A DNA stretch of 64,000 nt from the NCBI GenBank assembly GCA_964500805.1, contig CAZCQH010000004.1, forward strand, positions 62,001 through 126,000, in the 5' to 3' direction. Made by a program: the position numbers and the translations under genes. The notes under the pieces are model-generated. The model searched no databases, was not told where the DNA came from, and saw nothing but the letters and a program-made list of their open reading frames with translations. Source of the stretch: Ga0077555 sp964500805. Lineage in GTDB: Bacteria > Pseudomonadota > Alphaproteobacteria > Rhizobiales > Hyphomicrobiaceae. Numbering within the stretch: position 1 is the first letter of the stretch; every line of letters starts with the position of its first letter. Of this stretch, positions 51,230-58,841 are shown piece by piece.

Positions 51230-51904
51230 ATGATGTCACTGCTGGCGCAGATCCCGCATTTGCTCCTGATCGTGCCGGTGGGCTTTCTGATCGGTGTTTT
51301 GATTGCTTTACCGCTGGGGCCGACCAATCTCCTTGCACTGCAGCGCGCTGTAGAGCGCGGTTTTTTCGGCGGTCTGGCGGCTGGCATCGGCGTGATGTTG
51401 GGCGACGGCCTCATTGCGCTGGCGGCTGCGATGGGCGTCAACGCGCTCTCGGGCGCTGTGCGCCAATACCGCACGGTGATTCAGATTGTCGGCGGGCTGG
51501 CTCTGATCGGCGCCGGCGCCAAGCTCTATTTTTCTCACCCGAGCTTTGCGAGCGTCCACGACGCCGAGCGGGCGACGCTCAAGGATTACATTTGGGACAT
51601 CCCCAAGCTCTTCTTTCTGACGATCAGCAATCCCGGCGCCGTGCTGTCGCTCATCGTGATTTTCGGTGGCGTCAGCTCATTCGTCGAGGTCGAGACTTAT
51701 CTTGATGCCTTGACCATGGTCGCGGCCATCATGGGAGGGAGCTTCTGCTATTGGCTGGTGGTCTCCCGGCTGATAACCAGCTTCCGGCACGGCATTGACG
51801 AGGCAGGCATGGCCCGTATCAATCAGATCGCGGGCCTGGTGCTCGCCGGTTTCGGCGGCCTCTTGATCGGAGAGATGATGGTCAAGCGGCTGCGTTTCTG
51901 GTGA
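51230..51904 (+). CDS. LysE family translocator
   Basis: The protein has 224 residues and about six hydrophobic segments, with the LysE/RhtB N-terminal pattern LIALPLGPTNLLALQRAVER and GGLAAGIGVMLGDGLIALAA, then LTISNPGAVLSLIVIFGG. This family exports amino acids or related metabolites. A second ATG follows directly. It converges with a small minus-strand gene. Confidence 0.88.
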   Translation: MMSLLAQIPHLLLIVPVGFLIGVLIALPLGPTNLLALQRAVERGFFGGLAAGIGVMLGDGLIALAAAMGVNALSGAVRQYRTVIQIVGGLALIGAGAKLYFSHPSFASVHDAERATLKDYIWDIPKLFFLTISNPGAVLSLIVIFGGVSSFVEVETYLDALTMVAAIMGGSFCYWLVVSRLITSFRHGIDEAGMARINQIAGLVLAGFGGLLIGEMMVKRLRFW

Positions 51905-51914
51905 CGGTGGGTGC

Positions 51915-52163
51915 TTATTGCTTTGTGCGGCACAGCGTGAATTCGCCTGCTTGCACCCGCGGCCCGAGCCCGGCAATCAGTTGCAAGACGTTGTCCTCGC
52001 CATAGGCAGCAACCAGATCGGTGAGCGCGGTGAACAGCGCCGCATAAGCGAGCGCCTCAGGCGCCAGGCCACTTCCGATGCCGTCTTCCCACGCTTCAAG
52101 AATGTAGTTCAGAGCCCGCAGACTTTCGTCTTTGCTCTCAGCTAGCCCAAGTCCGGTCGTCAC
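51915..52163 (-). CDS. Small hypothetical protein
   Basis: The product has 82 residues from GTG 52163, chosen because GGAGGGG lies just upstream. It is mostly helical (LRALNYILEAWEDGIG, ALFTALTDLVAAYGEDNVLQ) with one Cys near the C-terminus. No signal or membrane segment is seen. The family is not recognised. It ends 11 bases from the convergent lysE-like gene. Confidence 0.65.
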   Translation of the reverse strand: MTTGLGLAESKDESLRALNYILEAWEDGIGSGLAPEALAYAALFTALTDLVAAYGEDNVLQLIAGLGPRVQAGEFTLCRTKQ

Positions 52164-52301
52164 ATTCCCCTCCGTGCCAACGCGCCTTTTCTTTTTGACC
52201 TTGCGGTCGGTCTCTAGCACGCGCTTATGGTTTGAGGGGATCAGCAACGAATAAGGGTAAACACAACTCGAGACGCGCTGATAAGACAACGCATTAGTTG
52301 G

Positions 52302-52709
52302 TCACGGCACCGACTTGACGAGCGCATCGGCAATCTGAACGCCTTCGACCATGAAGCGGTTGATCGCTGTCTGCGCGGTCGGAGAGCAGGTTTGATACGT
52401 GCGGCTGTAGCCGCGATAGCCGTTGTTGAAACTGCGCGTGAGCTTTGCGCGTCGCGACGCTGAGGAGCCCTCTCCGTCGAGGATTTCGCGCATGCGGTCG
52501 CGCCAAAGCTGCCCGTCGTTCGACCCGCAGAGCTCGCGCAAGTAGTGAACAGCGCCCAGAATTTCTGCAAGTCGGGACAAGCGCTCGTCATAGGGTTTGC
52601 TCTCGCTCTGGGCGGTAGCCGGCTGGAGCAATGCGACGGTGATGAGAGTGCACAGCAATCCCGTGCAAAGCCAACGCACGCGCAGGTTGTTGGATTGCCG
52701 GCAGTTCAT
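52302..52709 (-). CDS. TIGR02301 family exported protein
   Basis: The product has 135 residues and a signal peptide (LLCTLITVALLQPATAQ). The conserved core LAEILGAVHYLRELCG, LWRDRMREIL and FNNGYRGYSRTYQTCSPTAQ matches the alphaproteobacterial TIGR02301 family of unknown function, including its two Cys. It lies near a NUDIX gene on the same strand, a pairing I recall from Hyphomicrobiales. Confidence 0.85.
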   Translation of the reverse strand: MNCRQSNNLRVRWLCTGLLCTLITVALLQPATAQSESKPYDERLSRLAEILGAVHYLRELCGSNDGQLWRDRMREILDGEGSSASRRAKLTRSFNNGYRGYSRTYQTCSPTAQTAINRFMVEGVQIADALVKSVP

Positions 52710-52843
52710 GGCGTGCAGATCGCGACCTTCATGAGTTTTGCTGCTTATGACATGGCAGACGATTCTTCGCCAAGCCTGTCCATTTCCATGAGTGGGCGAG
52801 CCATGCGGCCAAGATGTGACACAGCTCCTGAAGCTGCGCGAAC

Positions 52844-53308
52844 CTACGCCGAGGGTGCTCCTGCGAGCTGTGCGGCTCGCGTGATCAGTTCGCGCGATCC
52901 GGCAGTCATCGGAAGATCCTCAAGCGCGGCCAGCGGAAAAAACCGTGATGCGCGGCTATCACTTTGCGCAATGGGCTCGCCTGCCAGCCATCGTCCCCAA
53001 AACACTGCGATTACATAGTGCGTCTGCAGCGCACCGGCGGCATCGCGCAAGATGACATCATGGATGTCGAGGACGCCCTCGATCTGAGCTTCGATCGCGG
53101 TCTCTTCCCCGACCTCCCGGCGCGCGGCCTCGCGCGCCGGCTCACCGGGCTCGATATGGCCGCCGGGCAGGCTCCAGAGGCCGGTGAAAGCACCCTTGGC
53201 GCGCTGGATCAGGAGCACCTCGCCATTCCGAAAAATCGCCGCGCTCGCACCGCAGCGTGGCCAATGTGGTCGGTCGGAAGAAAAGCTCATGCTCGGTCCC
53301 AGGTTCAA
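52844..53308 (-). CDS. NUDIX hydrolase
   Basis: The protein has 154 residues with a clear Nudix box: GGHIEPGEP, then RREVGEETA. HWPRCGASAAIFRNGEVLLI opens the domain, typical of ADP-ribose or nucleotide-sugar pyrophosphatases. Substrate specificity is not resolved. ATGs at 53308 and 53290 are both possible. It is probably cotranscribed with the TIGR02301 gene. Confidence 0.88.
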   Translation of the reverse strand: MNLGPSMSFSSDRPHWPRCGASAAIFRNGEVLLIQRAKGAFTGLWSLPGGHIEPGEPAREAARREVGEETAIEAQIEGVLDIHDVILRDAAGALQTHYVIAVFWGRWLAGEPIAQSDSRASRFFPLAALEDLPMTAGSRELITRAAQLAGAPSA

Positions 53309-53487
53309 GCTCAGCTTCTCGATAGTATTCGCTGTGGACCCGTCCTGCCAGAATAGGTCATCGCACCTCGAGTCTCGTCACTGGCGCATCGGACTGGCTC
53401 GGAGCGGCTGAGCGCCGGCGCAAGATTCCATTCGGAGAAGTGCCCCTGTCGGGGTATTCTCTCCACCATGCGCCGCGGAAGAAGAAC

Positions 53488-54165
53488 ATGTGCGCACGCT
53501 ATTGTCTAACCACCCCGCCGGAAGCCGTTCGTGCCTATTTCGAGCTCGGGGACATCGAGCCGTTCCCGCCTCGCTACAACATTGCTCCCGCGCAGCCGGT
53601 CGCGATCGTTCGCCAGCATCACCGTGGTCGCGAGCTGGCGCTTGTGCGCTGGGGTCTGATCCCATCTTGGGTCAAAGACCCGCGCGAGTTTGCCATGCTG
53701 ATCAACGCGCGCGCTGAGACTGCGGCCGAGAAGCCTTCGTTCCGAGGGGCACTCCGGCATCGGCGCTGCCTTGTGCCGGCGTCAGGCTACTACGAGTGGA
53801 CCGGCCGCACCGGCGCAAGAATCCCACATCTTTTCCGACCGGCTGACGAGGGCCTTCTTGCGATGGCCGGCCTTTGGGAGCACTGGCTCGGCGCCGATGG
53901 CAGCGAGCTCGAGACCATGGCCATTCTGACTGTTGCAGCAAACCGCAGCGTGGCCGCGATTCACGATCGCATGCCGCTGATCCTGCGACCAGCTCAATTC
54001 GACAGCTGGCTTGACTGCCGCGCAGGCTCTGCAGTCGAGGTCATGGCGATGCTGGCCGGGGACGAAGGCGTGCTGCTTGGCTCGACGGCGCTGCGGCCAG
54101 CCCTCAATAATCCGCGCCTGGAGGGTCCAGAGCTTTGGGCGCCGCTCGACGACAAGCTCCTTTGA
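53488..54165 (+). CDS. SOS response-associated peptidase (SRAP/YedK/HMCES family)
   Basis: The protein has 225 residues. Cys2, exposed after Met removal (MCARYCLTT), crosslinks to abasic sites in single-stranded DNA. PRYNIAPAQPVAIV, RWGLIPSWVKDP, INARAETAAEKPSFRGAL and CLVPASGYYEW, with the catalytic Glu, follow, then LTVAANRSVAAIHDRMPLIL. SRAP proteins protect abasic sites during replication. GGAAGAAG precedes the ATG at 53488. Confidence 0.93.
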   Translation: MCARYCLTTPPEAVRAYFELGDIEPFPPRYNIAPAQPVAIVRQHHRGRELALVRWGLIPSWVKDPREFAMLINARAETAAEKPSFRGALRHRRCLVPASGYYEWTGRTGARIPHLFRPADEGLLAMAGLWEHWLGADGSELETMAILTVAANRSVAAIHDRMPLILRPAQFDSWLDCRAGSAVEVMAMLAGDEGVLLGSTALRPALNNPRLEGPELWAPLDDKLL

Positions 54166-54390
54166 CTGGCCGCGTGTCGTAATCGCCGGTTGACGGCCTC
54201 GAAATTGTCGCGACAACTCGGTAAGGTTTGATGGTCAGCTCGCGCTCCGCCGACGATGGATGCGCGAGAAGCCAGTGACGATGATTTGCCAGGAAAGCGG
54301 CTTCGCAGCGCCCGCCGAATGCAGGGCCATTCGCGTGCCGCGACATGCCTAGCCTGGTGGCTTCGCCGACGGTGGGATCAGGAGTGGGTT

Positions 54391-56526
54391 ATGCAGTACA
54401 AAGGTGAGGATCTCGACCTCAGAGTTCCGGCGCATGCGCGGCCCTCGCGCGAGAGCTACGCGGACTTTGATGCGACGCTGTCCAACGGCCGCTGGTCATC
54501 GGGCGGGTACGGGCGCGATCCACTCTGGGTGGACGAGACGGTTCTTGCTTGCTGCAACTACGCTTTCGACATCGCGCAGGCCAACGGCTCGGCCGAAGTC
54601 GGTCTCGAGCACTTGGTCAATGCTCTCACCCGTGTCGAAGGTGCAGCCCGGGTGCTCGAGGCGCGCGGTGTTCGCGAGGCACAATTGCGACGCGAGAGCG
54701 CGACCATGATTGCCAACGAGCCGGTCTCGGGTTTCGAGCGCGTCACGCCGCGCCGTTCGCCTGATTTCGAGGACGTGCTCCGCCGCGCGACGGAGAACGC
54801 CGTCCGGCGCGGCAGCCCGGCGACCGTGGATGACGTGCTCTGGGTGTTGCTGCATTCCCCCCGCGATCAGCCAGCCGTACAGCTTCTTCGTCGCATGACG
54901 CCGGATTGGCAGCGCCTCGAATGGAACTGGGCCGCGCGCACGCGAGAATACGCCGCGGCTCAGCCGGAGCTGTTTCGCTCGTCCGCCCTCTACGCCGAGC
55001 CAAGGCAGATGACAGTGACGCCGGTGATAGCGCCCCAGCCGGTCGCCTATCCTGTGCCGTTCGATGCCGTGACCAGTCGGATGGCGATCATCGAGGAAAG
55101 TCTTCGCGCGCTGCATGCCGAGCTGGCGAGCGAGCGCAAGGCGTTGGCTGATCTCATTCGCGACACGCAGCGTGATGTGGTCGCCCATCGCGGCGATGCC
55201 GCGTCGCTGCGCAGCGATCTTTCGCAACGCTTGGAGGTGCTGGAGCGCAGTTTGCAGGCGCGCCCCGACGGCTCACGCCTGACGGTGCAGCTCGGCGATC
55301 GCATCCAGATGCTCGAGAAGTCGGTCCAAAACGGCTTGACGGAAGGTGCGCGAAACTGGGCCGCCCTTGGCCAGCGCCTGCAGGCGATCGAGGCGGCGAT
55401 GACGACGCCCGATCACGAGGCGGGCGCCAACAAAGCGCTGTTCGAGCGCATCGACACGCTCGAGACGTATCTCGCGGCGGGTGGCGGAGACACATCGGTC
55501 GGCCAGGCCGTGCTGGACCGTGTCTCGGCTCTTGAGCAGATGATCGAAGGCCGGCTCTCGCAGTCGCAACGTGTCTGGAGTGGCTTCACGGAGCGGTTGC
55601 AGTCCGTCGAACGGCTGGTCGAGGCCAGCACGGGCGAGGGTGGTCGCAACTGGACGGCGATCTCTGAGAGGCTTGGCGCATTCGAGACACAATTGCGCGC
55701 CAAGGCACCGGCAGGTCTTGAGGCAGACGAGTTCCTGGAGCGCTTTTCCGGCCTGGAGCGGGCGGTCCGATCCGGTTTCGGCGAAACGGTTCGCACCCAG
55801 ACGGCCATCGCGGAGCGCGTCGAGGCGTTGGAGAAGCTCGCCACTTCGGGCATGCCGGATCTGCCCGGAACCGAGCCTCTGATGCTTCTCGATGATCGGT
55901 TGCAGTCTATCGAGCGCATGGTGCAAGACCAGATCGCCAAGCCACCCGCCGGTGAGTTCGATCAGCGGCTCGCGGCCATGGAGCAGCGCGCGAGCGCCCG
56001 CAATGAGCAGTTGATGGCTGTCGTGCGCGATATGCCAGGCCGTATGATGGCGATGGAGAAGCAAACGTCCGGCCCCAATACTCAGGCGCGCGAGCGCGAG
56101 GTAGCCGAGCTTCACGAGGCGATCGTGCGCCTCAGTGAGAACCAGCACACGCTCGCCTCTGCGATTTCAGACTGGCGGCACGAGAGCCAGAACGACTTCG
56201 GCTCGCTCAACGCCCAGATCGAGCGCCTGCGGGAGCTGCCGCCTGTTGCGTCTGCTGGTCAGGCCATATCCCTACCATCCGGCTCCATGCCTGCCATCGC
56301 ACGCACGTCCGTGACCGCTGCCGCAAGCAGCACGACGGGCCAGGCGAAACTGGATGTCTCCGGCGGCGCCGGGGTCGAGCCCAGCCAGCGCGGACTTGGC
56401 TTCTGGCAATGGCTGTTCGGTACCGACAGTATCGCTCGCTCCAACCGCGAGGCGGAGCTACGTTGGCAGCACATGCACGCGCGGATCAAGGAAGCCCGCG
56501 ATCGCCGCCGAAGCGAGCGGGCCTGA
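54391..56526 (+). CDS. Clp_N-like domain fused to long coiled coil, unknown
   Basis: The protein has 711 residues. Residues of about 45-165 look like a double ClpA/ClpC N-terminal repeat: ACCNYAFDIAQANGSAEVGL EHLVNAL, then DFEDVLRRATENAVRRGSPA and VDDVLWVLLH. There are no AAA+ ATPase domains. From about 235 to 615 a long heptad region repeats a unit of roughly 35-40 residues with RLQAIE, RLQSVE, RLGAFE and RLQSIE. The C-terminus (GLGFWQWLFGTDS) is conserved-looking and amphipathic. AGGAG precedes the ATG. I infer a cytosolic scaffold or adaptor; no function is known to me. Confidence 0.75.
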   Translation: MQYKGEDLDLRVPAHARPSRESYADFDATLSNGRWSSGGYGRDPLWVDETVLACCNYAFDIAQANGSAEVGLEHLVNALTRVEGAARVLEARGVREAQLRRESATMIANEPVSGFERVTPRRSPDFEDVLRRATENAVRRGSPATVDDVLWVLLHSPRDQPAVQLLRRMTPDWQRLEWNWAARTREYAAAQPELFRSSALYAEPRQMTVTPVIAPQPVAYPVPFDAVTSRMAIIEESLRALHAELASERKALADLIRDTQRDVVAHRGDAASLRSDLSQRLEVLERSLQARPDGSRLTVQLGDRIQMLEKSVQNGLTEGARNWAALGQRLQAIEAAMTTPDHEAGANKALFERIDTLETYLAAGGGDTSVGQAVLDRVSALEQMIEGRLSQSQRVWSGFTERLQSVERLVEASTGEGGRNWTAISERLGAFETQLRAKAPAGLEADEFLERFSGLERAVRSGFGETVRTQTAIAERVEALEKLATSGMPDLPGTEPLMLLDDRLQSIERMVQDQIAKPPAGEFDQRLAAMEQRASARNEQLMAVVRDMPGRMMAMEKQTSGPNTQAREREVAELHEAIVRLSENQHTLASAISDWRHESQNDFGSLNAQIERLRELPPVASAGQAISLPSGSMPAIARTSVTAAASSTTGQAKLDVSGGAGVEPSQRGLGFWQWLFGTDSIARSNREAELRWQHMHARIKEARDRRRSERA

Positions 56527-56749
56527 GCGTGCCGGCTTGGGTCTGGCGACGGCCTTCTGATCGATCTCTTGGGAAGCCGGCAGCGGATCACGACTCGCGA
56601 TTGGCTGATTCGGCCGGTCTTTCGGAATCACAGCGCCACTCCGTCCCGCGCGGCGCTCGGGGGTGCTGTCCGAATTAGGACGGTCGGAACGATTGTCCTA
56701 GATTCGTTCTTTAACCTGTTGGTGAAGACTCAAGGCGCATTCAAACTCC

Positions 56750-57178
56750 ATGACTGAGCACAAGCAAACAACGGTCAAGGTCAACGCTTTAGTCGATGAG
56801 GGCGTTGCAGAATTGGTTGCCGCACTTTCGGCGGTTCCGGGCCTAGTCACGCTTGAGAGCTGCCAGGGCGGAAACGGGACGGATGCGTTTGTCTTGTTCC
56901 GGGTGGGAGACTGGCGGGAAACAGGCCGATTTCTCTTCGAGCAGCTGGCGCCAAGACTAACGCCGGACTTGCGCGCCATGGTGGCTATGAGGGTTGAGGC
57001 CTACGGCATTGCGAAATCCGCTCTGGGGTCTCTATCGATGGACCCCAGAGCAATCATGCCTCTAACTCGGTGCGTTCGAGAATTACCACCGGCGTCCGTA
57101 GGTTCGTGTCCGCTGATGGCAGGGGATGCACATCGCGATGCCATTACTCAAGGCATCGGACCCTCCGGCAGCCTGTGA
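56750..57178 (+). CDS. Hypothetical protein
   Basis: The frame has 142 codons. The first 90 residues look genuine (VDEGVAELVAALSAVPG, VTLESCQGGNGTDAFVLFRV). The rest is less convincing, crosses a perfect 10-bp hairpin (57021-57050) and overlaps an antisense HNH gene by 96 bases. The true end of the protein may be altered by an insertion. Function is unknown. Confidence 0.5.
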   Translation: MTEHKQTTVKVNALVDEGVAELVAALSAVPGLVTLESCQGGNGTDAFVLFRVGDWRETGRFLFEQLAPRLTPDLRAMVAMRVEAYGIAKSALGSLSMDPRAIMPLTRCVRELPPASVGSCPLMAGDAHRDAITQGIGPSGSL

Positions 57179-57319
57179 GTGCTGGTGATGCAACTCCCAG
57201 TCGCTGCCGAGCGTACTATAGCAACGTCCCAAGATATGGTTACAGGTTGCCATCTTGCACTCGCACATTCCACCAGCGCGGCGGTATGCCGCCTGACGGT
57301 CACTGTCGTTGAATGCCAT
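57083..57319 (-). CDS. HNH-like endonuclease domain protein
   Basis: The product has 78 residues. The HNH pattern is visible: WELHHQHSQAAGG (His-His), NGIAMCIPCHQRT with the third ligand and a zinc Cys pair, plus two N-terminal Cys (MCECKMATCNH). Such small HNH proteins are found in phages, intron-like elements and toxin modules. The 3' end overlaps the plus-strand gene on the opposite strand. Confidence 0.7.
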   Translation of the reverse strand: MAFNDSDRQAAYRRAGGMCECKMATCNHILGRCYSTLGSDWELHHQHSQAAGGSDALSNGIAMCIPCHQRTRTYGRRW

Positions 57320-57354
57320 GGTCGATTCTCCGTTTCATGGCAGTTTGCGTGAGA

Positions 57355-57388
57355 GGCCAGGACCTGCCAGTCCTGGCCTTCTCGTTTT
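57355..57388 (+). terminator. Candidate intrinsic terminator
   Basis: GGCCAGGAC pairs perfectly with GTCCTGGCC (57355-57363 / 57370-57378) around a 6-nt loop, followed by TTCTCGTTTT. GAGA before and TCTC after extend the stem with one bulge. The T-rich tail is on the plus strand, so it would stop plus-strand transcripts entering the transposase gene antisense. Confidence 0.55.
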
Positions 57389-57434
57389 GACGCTGTACTT
57401 GAAGCGGGATGCTCAACGCTCCGCGACGAATCGT

Positions 57435-58346
57435 TCAGTCGCTACGACCTCCCCGTATGACTCGGAACGAGCCTATCTGTCGACTCGGCTCGACCGGTGG
57501 AGGCAGCTGAGGTGTTTCGTCATGGGTGGCCAGAGCTTCGCGGACTAACTCGGCAATCGACCAAACATGGTCCGTGCGCCCCATCGCGATGGCGGGTGTT
57601 GTTCGAATAGTCTCGTGGATACGGCAAAAGTTGTGATGTGCCACGAACAAGCTGACCGCCGCCGCGTGACTTGCAAGTTTCTTGCTGAAGCCGTTCGTCA
57701 ATCGCGTGAAGCGCCGGCACGCCATCCGCACGCTTAGGTTCTGTCGCTCGACGTGGGATGTGCAGATTTTTAGAGGGCGCCCGTAAATCACGTGGCGGTT
57801 TACGGCTACTACCTGCCCCGGACTGTAGCGGCGCGCCGCGTCAATCATCGGCTCCTCGTGATAGCGTTTGATCACTTGGCCATAGTGCAGCCGGGGCGCG
57901 AATGCCTCGACGACGGCTTCAGCGTACGGGCCGAAGCCGTCGCTGCTGATGACCGGCGCGCCAAGGATGCGCCACTTCAGATCGTCGATGAAAAGCTGCG
58001 TCGTCTCGCCGTCGCGCTTGCCACAGCGATAGGCGAGGATCGCTTTGTCAGTCGAGTCGAGCGCGAGGAATGTGTAGCAGTCACCCTTCTCATGCGCGTC
58101 GTCGGGTGTGACTCGCTTCTGCTTTTTCCCAATAAATGCCCACAGTTCATCCAACTCGATGAGCATAGGGCGTAGATTTTGCATCAGCCGATCGTGGAGC
58201 GTGTCGCAACCAAATCCGACGCGAAGCGCCAGCCGCATGATTGTGTCGCGGTGAACACCGGTTAGACGTTCGGTGGAGCGAATGCTCATGCCCTCCGCGA
58301 GGGCCGCAACAACGGCGGTTTGCCGTTCTAGGGGGAGGGTATTCAT
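57435..58346 (-). CDS. IS1-like family DDE transposase
   Basis: The protein has 303 residues. It starts with a helix-turn-helix (ALAEGMSIRSTERLTGVHRD). Candidate DDE residues are in LIELDELWAFIGKK, VISSDGFGPYAEAV and HVERQNLSVRMA. This matches IS1-like transposases annotated widely in alphaproteobacteria. GGATGGACCCC precedes the ATG. I could not find matching terminal inverted repeats or target duplications, so a mobile, complete IS is not demonstrated; it may be an IS remnant. Confidence 0.85.
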   Translation of the reverse strand: MNTLPLERQTAVVAALAEGMSIRSTERLTGVHRDTIMRLALRVGFGCDTLHDRLMQNLRPMLIELDELWAFIGKKQKRVTPDDAHEKGDCYTFLALDSTDKAILAYRCGKRDGETTQLFIDDLKWRILGAPVISSDGFGPYAEAVVEAFAPRLHYGQVIKRYHEEPMIDAARRYSPGQVVAVNRHVIYGRPLKICTSHVERQNLSVRMACRRFTRLTNGFSKKLASHAAAVSLFVAHHNFCRIHETIRTTPAIAMGRTDHVWSIAELVREALATHDETPQLPPPVEPSRQIGSFRVIRGGRSD

Positions 58347-58467
58347 GGGGTCCATCCATGGTGAAAAGGATGGGACCGCCGGAGCGTTGCACTGGATTTC
58401 CAGTACCGAATTTGTTATATATTGCAAAGTGGTCACGGCTCAGGGGTCCATCCTGGGTTGCTGATCA

Positions 58468-58499
58468 GGGGCCCGCGCTGTTAGCGCAGCGTTGGCCCC
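58468..58499 (-). terminator. Strong hairpin downstream of the tRNA-like gene
   Basis: GGGGCC (58468-58473) pairs with GGCCCC (58494-58499), and an inner CGCTG pairs with CAGCG around a 6-nt loop. It begins 10 bases after the CCA end of the tRNA-like gene on the minus strand. A short T-run is absent. Processing or termination of that transcript is inferred from position. Confidence 0.45.
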
Positions 58500-58509
58500 A
58501 CTTATTCGG

Positions 58510-58584
58510 TGGCTCGAGGACCCGGATTCGGACCGGGATTTCCGCGGGAGTAAGCCGGGCGTCCTACCGTTAGACGATCCTCGA
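58510..58584 (-). tRNA. tRNA-like gene, anticodon by position UAC, atypical anticodon arm
   Basis: The 75-nt sequence folds as a full cloverleaf with an encoded CCA end. The acceptor stem is TCGAGGA/TCCTCGA (7 of 7), the D arm is GTCT-AACGGTA-GGAC, and the T arm is CCCGG-TCCGAAT-CCGGG (5 of 5). Spacing is canonical. The anticodon stem CCCGG/CCGCG has one C-C mismatch, and the loop CTTACTC puts UAC at 34-36 with an unusual U37. The D arm and G discriminator resemble Glu/Gln tRNAs, not Val. It may be a divergent tRNA, a pseudo-tRNA, or an attachment-site remnant. Confidence 0.5.
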
Positions 58585-58600
58585 TCTTCTGGCCGATTCA

Positions 58601-58641
58601 GGGCCGCTACCATCCTTGTCAGGGGAGCTGGGTAGCGGCCC
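58601..58641. other. Perfect 11-bp hairpin upstream of the tRNA-like gene
   Basis: GGGCCGCTACC (58601-58611) pairs exactly with GGTAGCGGCCC (58631-58641) across a 19-nt loop. On the minus strand it overlaps the end of a 29-codon ORF and lies 17 bases before the tRNA-like gene. On the plus strand it is followed by a T-rich tail (TTCCTGTTTGTTC), so it could also be a terminator in that direction. Confidence 0.45.
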
Positions 58642-58708
58642 TTCCTGTTTGTTCTGGCCCCCGAAGCGGGTCGGCGGTCACGCCGAGGGCTCTCACTTCT
58701 TTGGTCAT
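58619..58708 (-). CDS. Possible 29-residue peptide
   Basis: The ATG at 58708 has an optimal AAGGAG six bases upstream and a TATAAT just before that (58723-58728). The peptide starts MTKEVRALGVTADPLRG. It is hydrophilic with no motif. Its end overlaps the 11-bp hairpin. It could be a leader peptide for the tRNA-like transcript; coding is not proven. Confidence 0.35.
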   Translation of the reverse strand: MTKEVRALGVTADPLRGPEQTGRAATQLP

Positions 58709-58743
58709 GCTCGACTCCTTGCATTATAGGATGGCATTTTATA

Positions 58744-58817
58744 CCTTCTACGTCAAGCTAAAATACAGATAGAGCAATCTGTTTTATCTTGACGAAGGCC
58801 AGATATGGGGGTATTGA
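58744..58817. promoter_or_regulatory. Divergent promoter region with imperfect inverted repeat
   Basis: An imperfect inverted repeat (58744-58770 with 58777-58798) places a TTGACG box facing outward in each arm. On the plus strand TTGACG (58789-58794), 17 bases, then TATTGA (58812-58817) precedes the 281-residue gene at 58842. On the minus strand TTGACG lies 22 bases before TATAAT, a spacing that is too long for a standard promoter. The stretch is AT-rich relative to the region. Confidence 0.4.
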
Positions 58818-58841
58818 GATGCGAGAAGGAGCCCCGTCCAC

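Noticed and set aside
57021..57050. Perfect 10-bp hairpin as an intrinsic terminator
   Set aside because: It lies within an open reading frame and lacks a T-run.
57320..58460. Complete insertion sequence around the IS1-like transposase
   Set aside because: I could not identify matching terminal inverted repeats or target-site duplications on both sides.
58510..58584. Idea that the tRNA-like gene is an amber suppressor for the two TAG-interrupted genes
   Set aside because: No CUA triplet occupies the anticodon position; by position the anticodon is UAC.
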